DNA from: a bacterium
GTDB taxonomy: Bacteria > CSSED10-310 > JAFGSJ01
DNA length: 64,000 nt
Assembly (NCBI GenBank): GCA_016934675.1
Contig: JAFGSJ010000141.1
Span: forward strand, 1-64,000
Reading direction: 5' to 3'
Shown: positions 34,380 through 43,602 of the stretch, one piece after another
Layout: every line of letters starts with the position of its first letter
How positions within the stretch are numbered: position 1 is the stretch's first letter
Program-made: the position numbers and the translations under genes
The notes under the pieces: model-generated
Database searches by the model: none
What the model was told of the DNA's origin: nothing
What the model saw: only the letters and a program-made list of their open reading frames with translations

Positions 34380-37300
34380 ATGGTCTTGAGCAAGAACAAG
34401 CTGTTTTGCAGTCTGGTTATCGTGGTGCTGTTAGGTGCAGTCCCGGTTTTTTCACAGATGGTGAAAGATGGGCAATCGGCACTTGACGCCTTGACGCTTC
34501 TATCGTCCGAATTGAGGGTGGTGGAAACGAATCAGGATGTTCGTGAGCTGAAGGAGTCATTCGTCACCCAGACAGGGATAGACCTGTTTTTGAGTGATAA
34601 TGATGACAACTGGCATGTCATCGTGGACAAGCGACGAGGAGTGCCATCATTGATCGATGGGGGCGCGATTCCTTTTATTCCTGGGGTGAAGAACACGTTG
34701 TCCTGGTTGGATTTTGGGGCAAGTTGCGAATCAATTCGCTGTTTGGCCAAGGAAGAAGTCGAGTCGCGGGCGCGTGAATTTCTGGAGATATATCCGGGTC
34801 TTTTTCCGGTCAGCCAGGCTGAACTGGTCATGGACCCCGAGGGGACGCTGCCCATCGGTGAGTCGATATACCTGCTTCGTTTTCAATGGGTGATCGATAA
34901 CATACCGGTTGAGCGGGGCTCACTCTTTTTCAGGATCAACAATGGTAATCTGATCCAGGTGGCATCGACCAATATAGCCTCGATCGGGAAGCTGGACACA
35001 AAGCCGTCCTTGCCGTTGGAAATAGCCTGGGACATCCTACAGGAGTATCTGGGCAAAGAGGGTGTGACGAAGCGGGACGAGATCGTTGAACCGGGCAGGT
35101 TGGTCATCGTGCCGATCACGGTTCGGGGATATGATGCCAATGTGTATCAGGGCCCGATCGGGACGATGCATGATTTTGCTTTATGCTACCGGATCACGTT
35201 TCGCCGTTCCGGGGTGATCGGGACGTGGGAAGCCCTGATTAATGCTCATACAGGTGAGTTGTTACGGTTCGTCGATGCCAATCGGTATGGTCAGATTCAG
35301 GGTGGTGTGTATAAAACCGACAAGAACCCGACCCAGACCGAAGTGACCATGACCTTCCCGTATGCGGATTACGGCACGAGCAGTTTTGCGGACATGGGCG
35401 GTTTGTTCTCCGGGACGACCGGGACCTCGACCATGACCGGTCGGACGGGCAGTTCCGGTAATGTGGGCAGTGTTGACATCTCGGATAACTGCGGAGCCAT
35501 ATCACTGGTATCGGATGCAGAGGGCCTGATTGACTTCGGGACTTCGACCGGGACGGACTGTACCACGCCCGGAGTGGGAGGGGCGGGCAACACGCACGCT
35601 TCCCGGACACAGTATTACAATGTGGCCTGGATCAAGATCAAGGCGTACACCTATTTAACGGGTAATACCTGGTTGCAAGGTGTTTTGACGGACAATGTGA
35701 ACATAAACAGCACGTGTAATGCCTACTGGAGCGGGTCCACGATCAATTTCTATCGCTCTGGCGGCGGATGCGGTAATACGGGAGAGATTCCGGGCGTGTC
35801 GCTGCATGAGTGGGGCCACGGTATGGATGATAACGACGGTTCCGGCGGTCAAAGTCCTCCGGTGGAAACGCGGGCCGATTGGACGGCAATACTGCAGACG
35901 CACCAGTCCTGTGCCGGTGGCGGTTTTTTCATGTCGTATGATATGGGCTGCGGTAATCCTCCTTCGCAGGGCAGCGAGTATCATAACTGCGGTGGTTACG
36001 GAGATTGCTGTCTGGACTGTTCGGGTATACGCGATTCGGATTGGGCCCAACATGCGTCCAATACGCCCTGGACGCCAGCGAACAACGTCGATGGTGGCGG
36101 CAGTGTGTGGGGTAGTTGTGGTACCGGGTCGTATCAGGGTCCCTGCGGATGGGAAGACCACTGTGAAGCGGGCTTTTCTTCACAGGCCCTCTGGGACCTG
36201 GTCAATCGCGACCTGCCCACGTATTGTTCCATGGATATCACCTCGGCCTGGCAATTGGTGGACCGCCTGTGGTATAGTTCCATGCCGCAGCTTGGTGATA
36301 TGTATACCTGTACCCCGCCGACCTCGAATGGGTGTGGCTCGACCAGTTTATTCAATCTGTTCCGCTCCTTTGACGATGACGGGGACGGGACATCCAATGG
36401 GACGCCTCATGCCCAGGGCATATTCCAGGCATTCGAGCGTCACATGATCGCCTGCGGAGCGGCAGGTGATGAATCAAACCAGAACCAGACTTCCTGTCCG
36501 CCACTGGTCGTTTCGACCTTATCAGGCGTGGCGGGTAGTAACTCGGCGGTCCTGACCTGGGGAGCTGTCACGAATGCCACTCGTTATTTTGTATACCGGA
36601 ACGACACTTCCTGTGATTCGGGCTTCACCAAGATAGCCACAGTCACCATACCGATGACCAGTTATACTGATACCACGGTGATCAACGGTGTCACCTCGTA
36701 TTACCGGATACAGGCGGCGACGAACAATGATTCCTGTGTCAGCGCGATGAGTAACTGTGTCGAGGTCACGCCCCAACCCTGTGCCGGAACAGTGACATTA
36801 GACAATCCCCAGTATAATTGTGCGGGGACGGTCAATGTGACCGTACTCGATTCCACGGCACCGGCATCACCGTTCGACGTGGAGGCCTGGTCAACGACCG
36901 ACTCGACCCACATATACATCGAAGTAACGGGCATTCCCTCGACCTATACCGGCTCGTTCACCTTGACGACGGGCACGCCCGGTTCGAACCAGGTCCAGGT
37001 TTCGGACGGCGACACGCTCTACGTGCAATACACCGACCCCGATTACTGCGGTGGTGGGAGCCAGTCAGTGTTGGCCACGAGCACGATTGACTGTCAACCG
37101 CCCATCATCTCGAATGTTCAGATCTCGGATATAACCGACAGCACCGCTTTGATTACCTGGACTACCAATGAGGTAGCCAACTCACGGGTCACATACGATA
37201 CTTCCACTCCTCCGGCCATGATCGAGGATGACCTGACGAGTTATGTCACCAGTCATGCAATCACGCTGACCGGTTTGACCATGTGCACCGATTACTATTT

Positions 37301-39929
37301 CAGTGTCACCTCGGTCGATCCCGCAGCGAATTCAGTTACGGATGACAACAGCGGGGCATACTATTCATTCGAGACCTGGGGCAGAGTGTATAGCTTCCAG
37401 GACGACATGGAGTCGGGCATCAACGGTTGGACCTCTTCAGGGCTCTGGCACCAGGTCACGGAACCGACCTGTACACCGTCAGCACAATCACCGAGCACGA
37501 GTTGGTATTACGGTCAGGACAGTGATTGTACCTTCAACACCGGCTCAACGACGAGTGGGCGACTCTATTCGACACCTTTCGAGGTGGATCCCGGTACCTT
37601 TCTCGAATTTTGGTATCGCCGCAACACGGAGTGTGGTGGCTGTTGTTCTTATGACGACAGCATTGTCCAGATTTCAACCGATGGAGGATCGAATTGGGAT
37701 ACACTCGAGGAAGTCTGCGACGATACTGATAACTGGGTCGAATATGCCGGTTATGATTTATCCGCTTATGCCGGTCAGACCGTTAATCTCGGTTTCTATT
37801 TCAACAGTGTAGACAGTGTTTCCAACTCGTATACGGGCTGGATGATCGATGATGTCTCGATCTCGAAGCCAGCAGCGTGTGGTGCCTATCTGGCGTATGA
37901 GTCCAACACTTTTACCGATGACTGTTCAGTCGGCGGGACCGGTGACGGCGATGGCTTGATCGATGCCGGTGAGAGCGTGACCGTGATCATCACGGCTGCC
38001 AATGAAGGCTCATTAACGGCAACGGGCGTCTCAGCGGTGTTATCCAGCAGCACTCCGGGTGTGACCGTATCGGATAATTGGGCAGCTTTCCCGGATATTC
38101 CGGCCTATTCGACCGGGGTTTCCCTGGCCAATCATTTCACTTATCAGGTCAGTCAATCGGTTGCTTGCGGGACGACGCTGGATTTCACGATCGAATTCAG
38201 CGCGAATGGAGATAGCTGGACCGATTATTTCAGCATGGATGTTGGCGAAGTCATTCCCGGTAATTTCAGTCTGATCGATGAGGATTTCGAGAGTTCCTGG
38301 GGGACATATGGTGACAATCCACCCGCGGGTTGGACCATCGAGGACTATGGCGATGAAGGCACCCCAACCTGGAATGCCAACGACTGGTATCGCTACTCCA
38401 AGGGTGGGGCTAATTCATACATCGCCCGGGTCTATTATTCACCGCTCGAAAATCAGGACGAATGGTTGATCACTCCGACATTTGCCATTCCGTCCGGAGC
38501 GACCTCGGTCAACCTCGAGTATGACCATTATTTCCGGGTCTACAGCAGTGGTGAGTATGGTTATGTCGATTTCCGTTCGACCCAGAACCCGACCTGGACC
38601 AATCTGGTGACCTATTCGAGCACGACCACGGACATGGCCCATGTCACGATTTCATTGCTGGCCTATGCGGGTAACACCAATTGTGAACTAAGATTCCGCT
38701 ATGTTGGCTACAACGGTTGGAACTGGGACCTTGATAATGTGTTGGTTTCAGGTGTTCAAGAGGGCACGTGCAATATGACCCTGTGTGAGGGTGGTTGCAC
38801 AATGACCGTGGATGTGACCCCGAATGGGACGACTACGGTTTGCAGCGGCACGAATATTGTCTTCACGGCGACGCCGACCGGTGGGACCAGCCCGTACAGC
38901 TATCAGTGGACCCAAGATGGTTCGGACATTAGTGGGGCGACCAATGCCACTCTGACCCGGAACTACGGCACAGCTCAATCCCACTCCTATAATTGCAAGG
39001 TGTCCGATGCGGGCAGTTGTGTCGATATTGTCGATGCAACCAACTCGATTGGGACTTGGGAACTCACGCCGGGTGCACCGGTGATCACTTCGGTGACCGA
39101 TCTGAACGCCTGTGCGGCGACCGGTGTTTCGATCGTCTTCACGGCCGGTTCTGGTGCTTCGAGCCACAACCTGTGGGTGGATGGTTCCCAGGCAGCCACG
39201 GGCATAACCAGTCCGTATACCTATGTGCCCGGTGATACTTCGAGCCATAGTTACGTGGTTAGGGCAATCAACGGCAGTTGTTATGCCAATTCGAACGCCA
39301 TGGCCGGGACCGATTTCAACGACGGTGTCACCACAGCACCAGTCATTACGAGCATTGTTGACCAGGATCCCTTGGTCCAGGACGGCATTTTTATATACTA
39401 CATGGACGGCTCACCCGCGATGTCGCATGATTTATGGCGGGACGGCATTCAGGTTGTTACCGGTTATGTGACCGGGGCCTTGTATGATCCAGGTGACACC
39501 AACAGCCATAATTATGTGATTCGGGCGATAAACGGTGCCTGTTCTGCCGACTCGAACACCATGGCGGCGACTGATGAGGAAACGCCGTCTGTGCCTCCGG
39601 AAATCACGCCCATTGGTTGGACTGATAAAACCACGCTCAGCTGGTCCGAGGAAGTGACAGCCACTGACGGCTATGTGCTCTATCGGGGCGAACTGGCAAA
39701 TCTGGCCAATCTGCTGAACAGTGATCCGGATTTCTGTATTCGTTGGACCGGAACAAGCTCGAGTGATACCTCTGCGGGCGGTTTGACCGAAACCACCACA
39801 CTCGGCGATTGCTACTATTACCTGGTCGTTGGAGTCAATAGTCACGGCAATGGTACAGCCGGGTCTGCCACGGCCGGTGAACGCCAAGTGAACGATACCG
39901 GATTGTGTTATATCAGTTATACAGATTAG
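34380..39929 (+). CDS. Large secreted M36-like metalloprotease with adhesin repeats
   Basis: This 1849-residue protein has a signal peptide (SLVIVVLLGAVPVFSQ). An FTP/PepSY-type propeptide spans about 30-300, and a zinc protease domain with HEWGH (476-480) and a downstream VETRADW segment supplies the probable third ligand. HASNTPWTPAN and QALWDLVNRDLP resemble fungalysin-like (M36) proteases of Acidobacteriota style. Two FN3-like domains (about 700-805 and 900-1000), a MAM/immune-inhibitor-A-like module (about 1000-1165), a CARDB-like segment, a cleaved-adhesin (choice-of-anchor) module (about 1295-1460), an Ig/PKD-like unit, two tandem 87-residue repeats (1567-1740) and a final FN3-like unit follow. 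AAGGAGG (34366-34372) precedes the ATG. The protease is probably secreted or surface-bound; no sorting signal was recognised. A terminator follows. Confidence 0.8.
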   Translation: MVLSKNKLFCSLVIVVLLGAVPVFSQMVKDGQSALDALTLLSSELRVVETNQDVRELKESFVTQTGIDLFLSDNDDNWHVIVDKRRGVPSLIDGGAIPFIPGVKNTLSWLDFGASCESIRCLAKEEVESRAREFLEIYPGLFPVSQAELVMDPEGTLPIGESIYLLRFQWVIDNIPVERGSLFFRINNGNLIQVASTNIASIGKLDTKPSLPLEIAWDILQEYLGKEGVTKRDEIVEPGRLVIVPITVRGYDANVYQGPIGTMHDFALCYRITFRRSGVIGTWEALINAHTGELLRFVDANRYGQIQGGVYKTDKNPTQTEVTMTFPYADYGTSSFADMGGLFSGTTGTSTMTGRTGSSGNVGSVDISDNCGAISLVSDAEGLIDFGTSTGTDCTTPGVGGAGNTHASRTQYYNVAWIKIKAYTYLTGNTWLQGVLTDNVNINSTCNAYWSGSTINFYRSGGGCGNTGEIPGVSLHEWGHGMDDNDGSGGQSPPVETRADWTAILQTHQSCAGGGFFMSYDMGCGNPPSQGSEYHNCGGYGDCCLDCSGIRDSDWAQHASNTPWTPANNVDGGGSVWGSCGTGSYQGPCGWEDHCEAGFSSQALWDLVNRDLPTYCSMDITSAWQLVDRLWYSSMPQLGDMYTCTPPTSNGCGSTSLFNLFRSFDDDGDGTSNGTPHAQGIFQAFERHMIACGAAGDESNQNQTSCPPLVVSTLSGVAGSNSAVLTWGAVTNATRYFVYRNDTSCDSGFTKIATVTIPMTSYTDTTVINGVTSYYRIQAATNNDSCVSAMSNCVEVTPQPCAGTVTLDNPQYNCAGTVNVTVLDSTAPASPFDVEAWSTTDSTHIYIEVTGIPSTYTGSFTLTTGTPGSNQVQVSDGDTLYVQYTDPDYCGGGSQSVLATSTIDCQPPIISNVQISDITDSTALITWTTNEVANSRVTYDTSTPPAMIEDDLTSYVTSHAITLTGLTMCTDYYFSVTSVDPAANSVTDDNSGAYYSFETWGRVYSFQDDMESGINGWTSSGLWHQVTEPTCTPSAQSPSTSWYYGQDSDCTFNTGSTTSGRLYSTPFEVDPGTFLEFWYRRNTECGGCCSYDDSIVQISTDGGSNWDTLEEVCDDTDNWVEYAGYDLSAYAGQTVNLGFYFNSVDSVSNSYTGWMIDDVSISKPAACGAYLAYESNTFTDDCSVGGTGDGDGLIDAGESVTVIITAANEGSLTATGVSAVLSSSTPGVTVSDNWAAFPDIPAYSTGVSLANHFTYQVSQSVACGTTLDFTIEFSANGDSWTDYFSMDVGEVIPGNFSLIDEDFESSWGTYGDNPPAGWTIEDYGDEGTPTWNANDWYRYSKGGANSYIARVYYSPLENQDEWLITPTFAIPSGATSVNLEYDHYFRVYSSGEYGYVDFRSTQNPTWTNLVTYSSTTTDMAHVTISLLAYAGNTNCELRFRYVGYNGWNWDLDNVLVSGVQEGTCNMTLCEGGCTMTVDVTPNGTTTVCSGTNIVFTATPTGGTSPYSYQWTQDGSDISGATNATLTRNYGTAQSHSYNCKVSDAGSCVDIVDATNSIGTWELTPGAPVITSVTDLNACAATGVSIVFTAGSGASSHNLWVDGSQAATGITSPYTYVPGDTSSHSYVVRAINGSCYANSNAMAGTDFNDGVTTAPVITSIVDQDPLVQDGIFIYYMDGSPAMSHDLWRDGIQVVTGYVTGALYDPGDTNSHNYVIRAINGACSADSNTMAATDEETPSVPPEITPIGWTDKTTLSWSEEVTATDGYVLYRGELANLANLLNSDPDFCIRWTGTSSSDTSAGGLTETTTLGDCYYYLVVGVNSHGNGTAGSATAGERQVNDTGLCYISYTD

Positions 39930-40280
39930 TATGTTCGAGAGTTAGTCATCAATAGAAAAAGGGTCGAGAAGATCATTCTTCTCGGCCCTTTTCATTTATC
40001 ATGAGACTAATCACAGATGGTCATCGCCATGTATGATAGCAGAGAAGCGTCGGTCAAACCATCATGAACCATGTGAAGAATAAGTTTATTCACAATTCGA
40101 ACTAATCCGATTTGCAATTTCAGGACCCATGGTCTATAAGAACAGTGGCTCATAGGGGAGCCACTCGTCTGCGGGAAGGGTTGAACCCACCCCAATGAAG
40201 TCTTTGGACTGATCGAAGAAACGGACCTTCTTTCTTCCTGGTTTTGCAGACAGCAGGAAACGATTGGAAAGGAGGACCTT
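39930..40280. other. Intergenic stretch after the secreted protease
   Basis: It holds the terminator at 39957-39992 and then about 290 bases with no convincing gene. A short A/T-rich segment around 40080-40110 shows no consensus promoter. The ribosome site AAAGGAGG of the next gene lies at its end. Confidence 0.5.
39957..39992 (+). terminator. Rho-independent terminator of the protease gene
   Basis: GGGTCGAGAAG (39961-39971) and CTTCTCGGCCC (39978-39988) form an 11-pair stem with one G-T pair and a six-base loop, flanked by an A run before and TTTT after. It lies 28 bases after the stop codon. Confidence 0.8.
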
Positions 40281-40850
40281 ATGTCTTTCCCGCTACAATT
40301 TCCATTGCATCCGGACCCGGATTATCTTCGCAAACAGGCCAAAGATTTCCTGAAACGGTGCCATGAGAACGATCATGCAATCCTGGCCCTGTTACGGCAT
40401 CATGAGCATAAATACCATGATAATGAGCCGGAGACAAATTTTCAAAAGGAGGTGACCCTCCAGGAAATGCAACATTGTCTGGCCCGTGAATATGGTTTTG
40501 AGAACTGGACTGAGATGCTCGAATTCGTCAAAACCGATAATGCCGTGCGTGAAAAATGTCTCCGGGAATTACGGCACTTTCTGGATGCTGAAGGCAAATT
40601 CAAGGCCTGGCCGGCCAAACACAAGAAGCAACTGTTCATGGTCGAATTCATGTCCGTCAAGTTTTTGCCTCATCGTCATTACACGGAACGCGAAGTGAAT
40701 GAGGTCTTGCTCGCCTTTCACAGTTTTGATGATCCGGCTTTACTGCGGCGTTTTCTGGTTGACTATGGTTATCTTGAACGGGACCGTGCCGGCCGTCGTT
40801 ATTGGAAAAGAGAAAGTGAGAAGCTTTCGGGTGAAACGGATTCTGAGTGA
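40281..40850 (+). CDS. DUF2087 domain protein
   Basis: This 189-residue protein has two parts. The N-terminal half (LRKQAKDFLKRC, then LAREYGFENWTEM) matches the short segment often found before ankyrin repeats, with no ankyrin repeats here. The C-terminal half (LRHFLDAEGKFKAWPAKHKK, FLPHRHYTEREVNEVL, RRFLVDYGYLERDRAGRRYW) is the DUF2087 domain, a small helix-turn-helix-like module sometimes joined to transcription regulators. It could bind nucleic acid, but nothing shows it directly. AAAGGAGG lies just before the ATG. It converges with the YchF-like gene, 15 bases apart. No membrane segment or signal is present. Confidence 0.8.
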   Translation: MSFPLQFPLHPDPDYLRKQAKDFLKRCHENDHAILALLRHHEHKYHDNEPETNFQKEVTLQEMQHCLAREYGFENWTEMLEFVKTDNAVREKCLRELRHFLDAEGKFKAWPAKHKKQLFMVEFMSVKFLPHRHYTEREVNEVLLAFHSFDDPALLRRFLVDYGYLERDRAGRRYWKRESEKLSGETDSE

Positions 40851-40865
40851 CAACGCGGTCTTTGT

Positions 40866-41936
40866 TCACACATTGAACTTGATTTCCATGACCGTGCCGT
40901 CAGGAACGATGTAATCTTTTCCTTCCAGGCGGAGGAGCCCTTTTTCGCGAATTTTTTTCTCTGAGCCGAGATTGGTCAAGTCAGAGTAGGCAAAGCAGGC
41001 CGCCCGAATGAAGCCACGAGCCAGGTCGGAATGAATGACCCGAGCAGCCTCGATGGCTGTATCACCCTGATGGATGGTCCAGGCCCTGACTTCATCCGGA
41101 CCGACCGTAAAGAAACTGATCAAGCCCAGCGTTTTATATGCAATTTGGGTCAATCGCTCGCGGGCGGACATCTCGATACCCAGATCAGCCATAAAAAGCC
41201 GGGCTTCTTCAATGTCCGTGAGAGCGACCAGTTCCATCTCGAACTTACCGGAGAATTCGACCGAGTTCCCCTTGAGATTGAGCTGTTCAAAGAAATGTCC
41301 CGATTTATTGAATCGAGTTTCATCAGAATTGAGAATGATCATCAAAGGTTTTTGGCTGAGGAATTGAAAACCACGTAGTAATTTCTGTTCCTCAACGCTT
41401 AGCTTGATTTCACGGATCGGGTGTGAATTACCCAGATGCTCGGCCAGTATCCGCAGGATGTTTTCCTCACGCTCTATCTCCGAGGTCATTTTGCCGCGCT
41501 GGCGTGACCATTCGATACGGGCCAGCCTGTTTTCTACCATTATCAGATCATTCAACTGCAGTTCTGCTTCAATTTTTTCCAAATCTTTCAGGGGGTGTAT
41601 CGGTTCTCCTAATTCGTTGTCGAAATTCCTCAGGACCACCGCCAGACCATCTGTTGTTTTCATCTGAAGCACAATTTCAGCGACATTCTCACCCATGCCC
41701 GGACCCTTTTCCAGAAAGTCCGGGAAATCGACCAATTCGATCGAGGCATACGTTGTTTTTTTGGGCTGGTAAACTCGGGCAAGCTGATCAATCCTGCTAT
41801 CCGAGACAGGGATAAATATCCTGTTGAGGACATGCCGGGCTTTTGCCTGGCTATTCTGCGGTGTCGGCCCGTTCGTCAACGCATTGAATATAGTCGTTTT
41901 TCCACAAGAACGTACACCTATTAATCCGAGTTTCAT
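40866..41936 (-). CDS. YchF/OBG-like P-loop GTPase/ATPase
   Basis: This 356-residue protein resembles YchF. It has a P-loop near the N-terminus, a middle helical insert (about 120-200) and a C-terminal TGS-like region (FFTVGPDEVRAWTIHQGDTAIEAARVIH, then RLEGKDYIVPDGTVMEIKFNV). The G1 motif reads GVRSCGKTT in place of the usual GLPNVGKST. The G3 region is VELVDFPDF rather than DxAGL. ILNSDE occupies the position of NKxD, as in YchF proteins, which prefer ATP. It may be a divergent paralogue of the housekeeping YchF. A GTG at 41942 is in frame; the ATG at 41936 follows AGGAGGTGATC, a near-perfect ribosome site, and was preferred. Confidence 0.8.
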   Translation of the reverse strand: MKLGLIGVRSCGKTTIFNALTNGPTPQNSQAKARHVLNRIFIPVSDSRIDQLARVYQPKKTTYASIELVDFPDFLEKGPGMGENVAEIVLQMKTTDGLAVVLRNFDNELGEPIHPLKDLEKIEAELQLNDLIMVENRLARIEWSRQRGKMTSEIEREENILRILAEHLGNSHPIREIKLSVEEQKLLRGFQFLSQKPLMIILNSDETRFNKSGHFFEQLNLKGNSVEFSGKFEMELVALTDIEEARLFMADLGIEMSARERLTQIAYKTLGLISFFTVGPDEVRAWTIHQGDTAIEAARVIHSDLARGFIRAACFAYSDLTNLGSEKKIREKGLLRLEGKDYIVPDGTVMEIKFNV

Positions 41937-42260
41937 GATCACCTCCTGATCCTGTAACTCTAATCAGAACTGCTTTCGAGACAGTATTCATTCCAGGAGA
42001 ATTGCTTGTCTCATCTGGATGGATCAAAGAAGTGTGTTTGTAGAGCATACCAGTAATTTTTCAAGTAATACCCAAATATTTTAGAGAGGGGCAGGCAAGG
42101 GAATTTCCCTTCGACTCGTTGGATCCGCTTTGGATGGGGAATCGCTGCTTGAGGTAAAACGATGCTGTCGCCGTGGTGTAATGGCTCTAACTCTCGCCGA
42201 ATTAGTTCCAGACGTTCATTCAGCGACCGAACAAGATAGAAAAAGAGTAGGACATCTTTC
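41937..42260. other. Intergenic stretch between GTPase genes
   Basis: No gene is supported in these 324 bases. AAGGGAA and TTCCCTT form a short palindrome near 42097-42111. The stretch near 42170-42200 looks superficially like a tRNA D-arm but does not fold into a tRNA. Confidence 0.45.
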
Positions 42261-43367
42261 TTACTTCTGAAGTTTGCGCAGTTCTTCTTTGATTTCGTCC
42301 ATGGTCCGGGTGATTTGGGTTTGCCGTTCGAGGATATCGTAATTGTCTTCCATGACTTTCTTGAGGCGTTGCATGATGATTTTCAGGTCCATCTGGTTTT
42401 CTAAATGTTTGACCGAAAGATCGCCTGTTGCGGTCTTGGTCGCTTTCGGACCTGTTTTTCCGTCTGGCTTGGTATGTTTTGAATTGGCGTCATCACTGGC
42501 ACTGGTCGTGGGTTTGAGCGTATGAAAAACGACCTCGGATTCATCGGGGATTTGTCGGGTCAAATCAAGCTGACCGTCTTCATTGAAGTCAACCACAAAC
42601 TCATTGGCCATGGCATAGTGCATAAAAGCGTAGTCATCTGTCTTGGTGGTGGGACTATCCGGTGAACCGTGAGGTTGGTCTTCTTTCACTTTGGTTTCGT
42701 CTTTGAGCGGGTCTGACTTTTTTGAAGGTTTACGCCCCTTGTCCTCATCTGCTTTTTCACGTTCCGCCGTGACTTCGACCTTGTATTTGTTGCCGATATC
42801 GACCAGGAGAAGGCGCCCGATTTCCTGAAAGGTCTCCATGACGCCCGGACCTTTGATAGCAATTGCTTCAAACCATTTCACCCCGCGGGTATTCAATTTT
42901 TCGTTGAGTGCATCCAGTGTAAGGATATCGGGCAAATCCCGCTTGTTGTACTGAATTACCATCGGGATTCGGTCAGGGTCCAGTCCGTTTTCCTTAAGAT
43001 TCTCGACCATGTTCTCATAGCTGAACACATTGGAATCAAGTAACGACTCCTGGGAATCAGCCACGAATACGACCGCATCCGCACCGCGGAGCACCATTTT
43101 CCTGGTTTCGTTGTAATGGACCTGTCCGGGCACCGTGTATAACTGGAATTTGATTTTCATACCTTTGATATAACCGGCATCGATAGGCATGAAATCAAAA
43201 AACAGGGTCCGGTCGGCATCGGTCGAAAGTGAGACCATTTTGCCTCGGTCCGAGGGATCGACATTATCATGAATATACTGCAGATTACTCGTTTTTCCGC
43301 AGAGTCCCGGGCCATAATAAACGAGTTTTCCCGTAATCTCGCGCCGTTGATAATTAAACAGGACCAT
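42261..43367 (-). CDS. MglA-like small GTPase with C-terminal coiled coil
   Basis: This 368-residue protein opens with an MglA-type Ras-like GTPase domain (1-195). MVLFNYQRREITGKLVYYGP matches MglA-family N-termini. G1 is GPGLCGKTS, FQLYTVPGQ is the G3 region, and IQYNKRDLP is the G4 NKxD motif. MglA proteins control polarity in gliding bacteria. The C-terminal 170 residues hold a charged, Lys/Asp/Thr-rich linker and an end helix with coiled-coil pattern (LKIIMQRLKKVMEDNY, then MDEIKEELRKL). No MglB/roadblock gene is adjacent. The ATG at 43367 follows GAGGT; the ATG at 43379 has no ribosome site. It lies on the same strand as the REC-PATAN gene, 235 bases downstream of it. Confidence 0.83.
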   Translation of the reverse strand: MVLFNYQRREITGKLVYYGPGLCGKTSNLQYIHDNVDPSDRGKMVSLSTDADRTLFFDFMPIDAGYIKGMKIKFQLYTVPGQVHYNETRKMVLRGADAVVFVADSQESLLDSNVFSYENMVENLKENGLDPDRIPMVIQYNKRDLPDILTLDALNEKLNTRGVKWFEAIAIKGPGVMETFQEIGRLLLVDIGNKYKVEVTAEREKADEDKGRKPSKKSDPLKDETKVKEDQPHGSPDSPTTKTDDYAFMHYAMANEFVVDFNEDGQLDLTRQIPDESEVVFHTLKPTTSASDDANSKHTKPDGKTGPKATKTATGDLSVKHLENQMDLKIIMQRLKKVMEDNYDILERQTQITRTMDEIKEELRKLQK

Positions 43368-43602
43368 GCACGACCTCATCTACAGGTTGACAGCAATCAC
43401 ACCGGTATAAATGACACAACAGCCTTATAGCTTGTGATATGAGACATTCATACGAGCATATCATCCGACTGCTGAATATACTTTATGAGAGCTCGGCACA
43501 AAAATCAAGTCCTGATTGCAACAGCACGAAATATGATGATCAGAAAATCGTCCGGAGCTCGACTTGGAAGCCGTTCGGAATGAGGTATCAAATCTGGCCC
43601 TA

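Noticed and set aside
35239-36447. Long reading frames on both strands inside the metalloprotease gene
   Set aside because: They lie in other frames of a clear gene, are rich in Arg/Pro/His from codon shadowing, and have no ribosome sites or family motifs.
42165-42235. tRNA-like stretch (GTGGTGTAATGG with a later GTTC)
   Set aside because: No acceptor stem, no anticodon arm and no consistent T-loop could be paired.
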